From contig NC_088931.1 in the NCBI RefSeq assembly GCF_038396675.1, forward strand, positions 72,286,501-72,350,500: DNA of 64,000 nucleotides, read 5' to 3'. Numbering within the stretch: the stretch's first letter is position 1; each line of letters begins with the position of its first letter. A program made the position numbers and the translations under genes. The notes under the pieces were generated by a model, which saw only the letters and a list, made by a program, of their open reading frames with translations, had not been told where the DNA came from and did not search any database. Source of the DNA: Hydra vulgaris. Its lineage: Eukaryota > Cnidaria > Hydrozoa > Anthoathecata > Hydridae. Positions 56,640 to 64,000 of this stretch are shown here, one piece after another.

Positions 56640-56985
56640 ATATAACATATTAGCAATGAGCAATAGCCCGACCGATTTCGGCTTTAAGATGCCGATATAA
56701 ATTCAAATGCTTAGTAGTAGATTCCCGACATGCACGCTTTTTTATAATTACAAAAAACACGCTTTTTTGCCTTCAGACTCCAAGTTTCTTGTTTTTATCC
56801 CTTTTTATTCTATTTGTTTAAAGAAGTATGTCCTACTTAAATATCTTTTGGCCCATATTCACGCTAAGCCAATCGTGTTTAGATTTTTACACCAACAAAT
56901 CGTTAGTGTCTTAAGGATTATCTATCAAAAAATCTAAGCCCGATCGGCTTGGATTTTTTGATAGATAATCCAAGTTTTTTTGAGT
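56640..56985. repeat. small element or repeat with CCCGATCGG palindrome
   Basis: 56915-56971 is a near-perfect hairpin: ggattatctatcaaaaaatc pairs with its complement around aagcccgatcggctt. A related gcccgaccgatttcggc stands at 56668-56684. Possibly a MITE with these as ends; borders are not defined. Confidence 0.5.
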
Positions 56986-58482
56986 TGAAAATTACTTTTA
57001 AGTTGTAAAGTGTAGTTTTATATTGTTTTCTAACATCCTTAAGCGTAAATATGTGTTTTGAAAAAAAAAAAAAAACGCCCAAAATTGTATGTAAATTGTA
57101 GGGACATCCTCCTTTTATCAAATTTTTCTTTTTTATATCTTCAAAAAGTAATTTTAAATTGTACCAAAAATAGGACAAACGTTAAGATAACTTTTAATAA
57201 CACTTTTTAAACCCACATGCCAAAGGTCTCACCGAGCCCATTATCGTGCTTAAATATAAAACAAAATTTATTGTTACATGCTATATTTGATTTGAAGTCT
57301 CCTACATGCATTGTCACATCATCAACGCATTTATCGTTCACCCTTATACGCTTTTAAAAGTTGGCTGCTTATTAAATTAGAAACTAGATATTAAATTGAT
57401 CTGAGATTTTGTCATTTTCAGAAGGAGCTTTGTTTGATTACATTTGAAAAAACTATTTAAATTGATGTTATTCTATTAAAATAAATTATGTAAGCAAGCT
57501 ATAATCAAATATAATCAAATTGCAAGTTTTACAATCATTGGTTGTAAGACTTAGGTAGGCTGAATTTAATTTTACCCTGCTTTCCAGTTGTTATCATGTG
57601 TCCTTCATCATAAATGGTTAAAAGGTGTAAAAACAAGTATCAATTTCCAAATTTAGCTTGAAATAGAGTTTGCACAAAACTACGCTATTTTTAAAACTAG
57701 ATTAAAATAGATAAGCTTATAATTTATCAAGAATCAACAGATCATATCTGTGGTCATTACTCATTTTATGAAAAGTGTAAATTGGCCATTTTGCGATAAG
57801 TATGCAGTTTTGATATATTTCGTTAGATCTTTTCATTTGGTCAAACTATGATTGCTGCAGTTTTACAAAAAATAATTTATTTTTATGAAAAATAATTTAT
57901 TTGTCATTAATACCCAATTTATAGCAACAATCAAATTTTAAAACTCTTCTCCTGCAAAATTTCATATTTGCGCTTATTATAAATTAACCAATGACCACAG
58001 ATATATTTTCATTGTATGTTAGCTTAGAGATGTTAAAAAAAATAAGCGGAGCTCAGTTTAAAAAAAGAATAGAAAAGCAACAGGCATAAAATGATTTTCT
58101 AATAAAAGTTGGTAAAATGTCAGCAAAAAGTTGGTAAAATGTCAGCAAAAAATTAGTAAAACGTCAGCAAAAAATTGGTTAAATGTCAATCTTAAGACAT
58201 TCTTAAAATAAATCAGAAAGAAAAAAGTTACAAAACTTAAGCAATACAAATATAAAAATATATGGCTGGAACAAGAAGTAGGCAAATTTGGTCTTATCGT
58301 CAAGCCCCTTAAAATAAAAATTTCTATAATAAAAATACAAAAGCAACAAAATAAATAGCACAGGTTGATGTTTAATATGTAATGCCATACTTTCCACAGA
58401 TCTGTGTTTTTTAGATATAAACTTTATTAGCCTAATAAGTTTATTAGTTTTAGAAGATAACATTACTGAGTAAAAAAATAAA
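56986..58482. other. unassigned AT-rich DNA, with a 22-bp tandem repeat
   Basis: Four imperfect copies of aaagttggtaaaatgtcagc lie at 58104-58187. The remaining sequence shows no gene. Confidence 0.5.
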
Positions 58483-58546
58483 TTAACTTAGTTAAAAAAG
58501 AAATTTGATCATATAAATGATCGAATTTCTTTTTTAACTAAGTTAA
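58483..58546. repeat. palindrome, 30-bp arms
   Basis: ttaacttagttaaaaaagaa and its complement meet around gatcatataaatgatc. Immediately followed by a direct tandem repeat of about 52 bp (58540-58640) whose second copy ends in the transposase stop codon. Confidence 0.9.
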
Positions 58547-58627
58547 ATAAATATTAAAAATACTTTATTTGAGGTAAATTAATATTTAGTGTTAAATAAA
58601 TGTTAAAAATACTTTATTTGAGGTAAA

Positions 58628-59619
58628 TTAATATTTAGTGGGGTATCCTTTTGAGTTAATAATTGTTTGACAACAACAGCCCATTGACAAGATAAATTTT
58701 TTGCGTTGCTTAGGCGTAATGGTGTCCCAAGCAGCCTTTATTTCAATCTAAAATTGGTCTAAATTTGTTGCAGTTGATCGATTTATGTTTCTGTTAACTT
58801 CCTTCCATAAATCTTCTATTGGATTTAGGTCTGGTGATTGTGCGGTCCACTCCAAAACATCAATCTTCTTAGCTTTAAACCACAATTTAACCTTTTGGCG
58901 GTGTGCTTGGTGTCCTTGTCATGTTGGAGTTTCCAAACCAAAGGAAAATTTTCCTCAGCATAAGGCAACATAAAGTTTTCTAGTATTTCTTTGTACATAT
59001 ATTGATCGACTGTCCCTTGAATTTTATGCAACGGGCCCACGCCACACCATGAAAAACTGCCCCAAATAATCACCTTTAGAGTATACCGAAGGCTGAGATC
59101 TTGGTTTTGGGGACAACGGACATACTGTTTTCCGTCGGATCCAAAGCAATTAAACTTATACACGTCATTCCAAAGCATATTTTTCCAAAAATATAACTCC
59201 TTGTATACGTACTGTTTTGCAAACTTCAAACGACTGACGAGATTGCGTTTGAGACCAATGGCTTTTTTTCGGGCAACTCTTCCAAATAGCTCATTTTCGC
59301 GTAAGCAACTTTTGACAGTGCTAACAGACAGATTGAATTGTAAATTTTGAGCGATTTGATTTTTAATTTTTGTTGCGCCAGCAAATAGATTTAGTTTAGC
59401 GATACGGACTATGGCTGCGTGTTCTCTGGGGGTTGTCTTTCGTTCTCGAGTCTTGAGTTTTTGGTCGCTTAATGAAACAGTATTGTTAAATAAATTAATA
59501 GCATTGATAACTTTTTTACTATAAAGCCCAATCTTCGAGCTATAGCTGTGTAATTCTTGATCTCGAAATGCCTGTACTTGTCCTCGAAAGACATCTGTTC
59601 CATGTTTACCTCGTCCCAT
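58628..59619 (-). pseudogene. Tc1 transposase (DD34E type), single frameshift
   Basis: Open from 59619 to 58825 (264 codons): MGRGKHGTDVFRGQVQAF, helix-turn-helix region, linker LKTRERKTTPREHAAIVRIA. Then LWNDVYKFNCFGSDGKQYV (first D, with ND-V where SDE is usual), GSFSWCGVGPLHKI and HDKDTKHTAK (second D). A frameshift near 58890 moves EWTAQSPDLNPIEDLWKEVN (E) to another frame. One stop follows before NSKGYPTKY and the true stop at 58630-58628. Nearly complete. Confidence 0.85.
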
Positions 59620-60003
59620 AGTTGAAAGAACATAATTTTTGATTTGATTTTATCATTTTAAGGGTAAATTTAATATTCATGAAAATGAATAATAAATTTA
59701 CCCTTAAAATACTAAGCATAAGGCTTTTCTTTTGATATAATAAAAGAACTTTGGTTGTTTTTTTTAAGAAAAAGTAAATGCGCGCTATTTAAAATGACCT
59801 CAAAAATATAAACGCAACTGCTAAAATGCTCAAAACAAGCAATTTTGATAATTATAAACATCTAATCACTAGTTCCGTTCAAAAAAAGTAAACATTGTTG
59901 ATACTTTAAAAAAAAACAGCAATTGCTATAAAAACATAAAACTTGACATCAAAAATTTAAACCAACTGGTCATGAAAGTGTGTTATTTATATTGTCGCCA
60001 CTG
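58628..60003 (-). mobile_element. Tc1-type element, one end recognised
   Basis: The right end, inward, is CAGTGGCGACAATATAAATA, ending at 60003 before TA. The left end is not found: sequence after the stop codon is a tandem repeat and palindrome. A hairpin around aagggtaaatttaatattca lies at 59660-59708, between end and gene. Confidence 0.7.
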
Positions 60004-60706
60004 TATATTGCGCCAAATAGCAGTGTAATATCTCCAAAAGTATCAATACAAACATAAAAGAATTTTAATACTATTTTTTTTATTATTAATATATTTTTTT
60101 TAATTTAAAAAAATAATTGAGTAAAAAATTTGCGTTAATTTTTTTCTTTAATTTTCTTTAATTAAAAAAAATTGAATAAACGAATAAATTGAATAAAACG
60201 TGAATACTTCTAATCAAAAGCTTTAGAAAAAGTATAATTCATTGTTATTTAACAAAATAGGCCGCGGGCCTTACGATAAAAAGATTTTTTAAAGTTAACT
60301 TTCGTGGTGCAGTCGTGAGATCTAAAAAATTCCGATGTAAATACGCGTTTTAGATTGTGGAAATTCTAAAATAAAAATTTCTCAATTCAATGACCCGCAG
60401 TTCTTGACTTATAGTGCTTCGAAAAACCATCAAAATGACCTATCGACTTTTTTTTAATTTGTTCTGTTAACTAAGTTAAAAAAAAAAATTTTTTTTCTAT
60501 AATGTCATTGGATTTTTAATTTCAAATGATTTAAAGACAAAAAAAAATTTTTTTTTAAGTATTAAAGGAAGGAATCGTATTAAAGTGTTGTTATCGTGTA
60601 AAAATATCGACTTTATCGATTTATAGTCGATTTAGGCAGTAGAATAATATTTTACAATCTGATTTTCTACAAAAAAGCATTTTAAATTATTTATAAGCAT
60701 AAAAAT
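60004..60706. other. unassigned AT-rich DNA
   Basis: Contains tatcgactttatcgatttatagtcg-type motifs at 60606-60635, reminiscent of the GTCGAC element ends at 28550 and 31925. Nothing else recognised. Confidence 0.4.
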
Positions 60707-62954
60707 TAACCATGAGCGAGACTAGGTTTTTTCAAACCGAGACGAGACCGAGACAAGAAGTTTGTACTTCTCGTGAGACCGAGAACGAGACGAAAAATTT
60801 AACAAGTTTTGAAAACAAATTTATTAAAATCCAAGTAAAAAAAAAAAAAATGTAAACATGGTTTTGACAAATAGACACAAATGACATTTGTCAAATGTAA
60901 ACAACTTTTTCAAATATTAATTCAGAATTTTTTTGCCAAACTTTTCCAACAAGACAATGTTTTCTCTGATTAAGATGATTTGTTCTACTTTTTCTGAGTG
61001 TAAGTTGTGTCTGGATGATCGGACGACATTTCCACCTGAGCTAAAAACTCTCTCTGATTTAGTTGAACTTGCTGGATTAGCTAAAATTTGTCTAGCTAAT
61101 GAAGAGAGTTCTGGCAATGTATCAAGTTAAGTCCCTTTAAAGCAGGATTTAAGTAGTTTGCTGCAGCACTAAATAAGTTTCCAGTGTGACAAAGAGGAAA
61201 TCTTTTCTCAATGCAGCTTTTCAAGTTTTTTGCATATAAGACACTGTAGCCATTTTTTTATTCCGTCTCAATAAATTGATCAATTTTGTCATGGATTAAA
61301 TAAAGAGAATCGGCGACAGTGTTAATTGTTGGAATAGACTCAGCCGACCACGTTTCTGTAGCTTCTTTAAGTGGTGTCAAAATTTCTACTGCTCCCTCGA
61401 TTGATTTCCACTGTGATGCACTGATGGTCTTTGAAGAAAAAATATCTTTATTTGCACATAAGCTGATAATTGCATTCTTTAAATGTAGGACAGAAGCCAT
61501 GCAATCCAGTTCACTACTCCATCTTGTGTCAACAGATTGGCGTAACTGTCTAAATTGATTCCTTGAGCGTCTGATTCTGATTCAAGCAACTCAGCTGCAA
61601 CTGTTGACTGGTGAGTTAAAGAAGCCAAATCTTTGCATGTTTGCAACGCATCATCCATTCCAGCAGTCATTCCAAATGAGTTTCGAACTGCACATTGCAA
61701 AATATGATTGTTGCACAAGCGTTGGTCAAGGCGCTTTGACAATTTGACTGCAAGTTTCATGTTTCTTGCCTGGTCGTTCACGCAGTACATTGGCAAATCA
61801 GCAGGCAAATTTAGTTCTTCTAAGAAATAATCCAGTTTTCCTTCAATTAAGATACCTGTGTGTCTGCCTGGGAGCTGTTGGACATGGGGTGTTCAGTGAT
61901 GTAGTCTTCAACTTTCGTCAATAGCATGAAAAGTCCAAGAGATGTAGCTGTCCTGAGCACTAGAAGTCCAAAGGTCAGAAGTAAATGCAGCACTTTTTAG
62001 ATTTGACGTAATCTCCGTTATTATGCTATTCTTTTTAGCTTGAACTTCTCTTGACCGAATTGAAAGCTTTCTTGAATATGTTGTTCTGTGATGAAGGCTC
62101 AGTTTTGGGTTTGCAATGTCAAACAATTTCTTTAAACCTCTTCCTTCGGCTGCTGAAAAGGATGCCAGATCAGTGCAAAAGTAATCCAGCATTGCAGAGT
62201 CAAACTGTTTTTGAATGGAATTGACTTTGTCATATTTGGACTTTGTTTCAAGCATTTCGACCATGGTTCGTTGTTTCTTCTTAGGAGGAGGAAAAAGAGA
62301 GTCGTCAGTTTTTTCAGAATACTCAACGTAATCTTGGCTGTATTTTTTTTCGTGGTGACGATGAAGTCCGCTTGTGTTTCCATCTTTTGTTTTCAAAGAC
62401 TTTTTGCACGCCGTGCATTCAGCACCGTCACTTGTTTTTTGAAAATATCTCCAGATTTTGTTTTTTCTTGGTGACATTTTTGATCGAAATGAGGCAAGAA
62501 TATTTCTTTTCAATATGAACAATATGTGTTAAGTTGAATTCCACTGGTAAACTAATGAAATTAAGTCGAAAGTGCACCATTTTATACAAAAAGTTTTTGT
62601 ATTTAAAATCTAATTAAAAATATTTAAAATCTAATTAAAACTTTTTAATTAGATTTTTTTAAAAGATCTAATTAAAAAATCTAATTAAAAGTCTAAATAA
62701 AAATTTAATTTGTTTTTGTCAAAAACAAATTAAATTTTTAATTAAATTTATTAAAATCACGGAGTCAAAATATTAATTAATTAAAAAAATAAATTATTAA
62801 GCATTTTGTAAATTATAATAATTTTTAATTTGGAAAATAATATAATATTTAAGTCTTGTTCCACTTCTCGCGATAATTTTCTATTTCTCGTTTCTCACGA
62901 GAAGTCCCATTTCTCACGAGAAACGAGAACGAGACGAGATCTCGCTCATGGTTA
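60707..62954 (-). mobile_element. BED-finger hAT element
   Basis: Ends TAACCATGAGCGAGAC and, inward from the right, TAACCATGAGCGAGAT. Flanking octamers ATAAAAAT and ATAAAAGT differ at one base, consistent with an 8-bp target duplication. Gag(ac)cgaga/tctcg motifs crowd both ends (60715-60795, 62865-62945). 2248 bp with a minus-strand transposase spanning most of it. Confidence 0.88.
60917..62522 (-). pseudogene. hAT transposase with BED finger, few lesions
   Basis: The open N-terminal part (62522-61911) has MSPRKNKIWRYFQKTSDGAE, CTACKKSLKTKDGNTSGLHRH (BED finger) and SDLWTSSAQDSYISWTFHAI. Two TGA stops follow where relatives have Trp (DES*RLHH*TPH, about 61905-61885). GRHTGILIEGKL leads into the open stretch 61808-61479 with YCVNDQARNMKLAVKL and NNHILQCAVRN. 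A frameshift near 61540 joins DTRWSSELDCMASVL and the open stretch to 61258. The C-terminal dimerisation block LANPASSTKSERVFSSGGNV reads at about 61090-61020, ending at 60917. Otherwise intact. Confidence 0.88.
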
Positions 62955-64000
62955 ATAAAAGTTAAAAACTATTTGCTAATAGAATTTGTAATACAAGTCT
63001 TCTATTAAGTTTGCTTTATATTTATTATAATCATAAACACCATCATTGTAAACATCGTTGTCAGCAGCAGAATCAGTGTTCTCCCACTTTGTTCAGTTAC
63101 ACTGATCTGAAAACTTTAAAGGTGAACTATATACGAACAGCGTTTAGTTTCACAACCAGTATTAAAGTTACACTTTACGAAGTTCAGTACATTTTCTAGC
63201 GCTAGTCATGCTTAGCTCTAGATTTATAAACCATTTAATGGTGACTTCTGCTTCACTAATCAACCTAAATCACTCCCACTGTTGAATCATACACTCATCA
63301 GACATCAAATCACTCATTCAGTTGTATTTCGTTTATTATTTAATTGCTTGGCAGCTTAAAAAAAGTAGCCCTGCATCTTTTGTTTCCGCAAGACTTAGAT
63401 GTTGCACAAACCATTTTTATAGAATTTTTTTTATTATTTACTTCAAAACAATATGTTATTAATGAATAACAAAAAAATTATTTAGCTAAGTTATGTAATG
63501 CCCATATTCCAAGTTCCTACTTTTTATTTTAGGCACCTAATAATTTTCATCTCAGCATATCACAAGGCAACACAAATTATTCAAAACTGAATTGATATTT
63601 TGATCACTTTTTTATCACTACAGAAACACTATACTTATATAAAACAAATTTTTTTAAAAAAGGAGTTTAGCAACCATTTTATGACTTCATAAAGTATTAC
63701 GAAATCATTACCCAGCCGTCATATACAGATATGATACAGGGACTGTTTGGGTTGTTAACTGGGATTCATTTGGGTTCCCCTCCGGGATCCTGCCTAATTT
63801 GGCAATTTGGTTTTCATCTGGAGCTCATATGAGTTAGCCTGCAGGGTATTCTGTATAGGTTCCAACAAAATAACGTACAATAAAACTGTAAGTATCCCAT
63901 ATAGATTTGCAACTACAATCTATACGAGAAACTCTCCATAAACCTGCCGGATTTTAGATGTGGTTTACATGCAGAACCATGAGGTTTAACCCATAAGAGA
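62955..64000. other. unassigned DNA
   Basis: No gene or element recognised. 63740-63860 is noticeably richer in G and C (tttgggttcccctccgggat), but no family is recognised. Confidence 0.4.

Noticed and set aside
62132..62474. Frames of 83 and 87 codons
   Set aside because: They overlap, in other frames, the BED-finger hAT transposase, whose conserved blocks are clear.
63700..64000. GC-richer segment as an exon or CpG island
   Set aside because: No open frame with splice sites and too few CpG; left unassigned.

Overview
The window is AT-rich eukaryotic DNA made almost entirely of nested transposable elements. It has spliced genes, long (AT)n and (ATGT)n microsatellites, tRNA-derived SINEs, CR1/L2-like and other non-LTR retrotransposons, Penelope-like elements, many hAT elements and at least four Tc1-type elements. 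This mix, together with the base composition and the protein families, points to a cnidarian, most likely Hydra or a close relative. That assignment is inference from family resemblance; no search was run.

Layout. 1-2641: decayed TTF-finger hAT copy holding a small hAT-like MITE. 3555-14570: a non-LTR retrotransposon split by a 9.4-kb DNA transposon (4668-14050). The transposon has ACGGTA-rich terminal inverted repeats and two minus-strand genes: a C2H2/transposase-like protein and a SAM-type partner. A Penelope-like element with 382-bp inverted arms and hammerhead ribozymes sits inside its partner gene. 15522-19752: hAT remnants, a minus-strand LINE broken by a SINE and by another LINE, and a foldback element in an AT-array. 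20510-24408: hAT-like MITE, LINE, 45-bp satellite. 25051-28350: a perfect-looking tandem duplication of 1650 bp, each copy with a SINE and a 32-unit, 24-bp minisatellite. 28523-32051: a hAT-like element enclosing a Tc1 element whose leader carries a heat-shock-element array and TATA box, plus a Penelope remnant. 32484-38890: hAT and LINE pieces. 39652-42650: the one clear host-type gene, a spliced minus-strand C2H2 zinc-finger gene. 42796-49880: two parts of one uncharacterised mobile-element-associated protein family, apparently separated by a MITE, two Tc1 elements and a LINE piece. 51707-55654: hAT with perfect 8-bp target duplication and a second hAT, also with a perfect duplication, nested inside it. 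56471-56626: a candidate first exon of a host gene. 58628-60003: Tc1 copy. 60707-62954: BED-finger hAT. The remainder is unrecognised AT-rich DNA.

Almost no element is intact: most transposases have stops or frameshifts. The exceptions in reading frame are the Penelope C-terminal ORF (393 codons, but 5'-truncated) and the zinc-finger exons. The most promising items are the two-gene transposon, the Penelope element with paired and diverged hammerhead ribozymes, and the Tc1 element with heat-shock promoter architecture.
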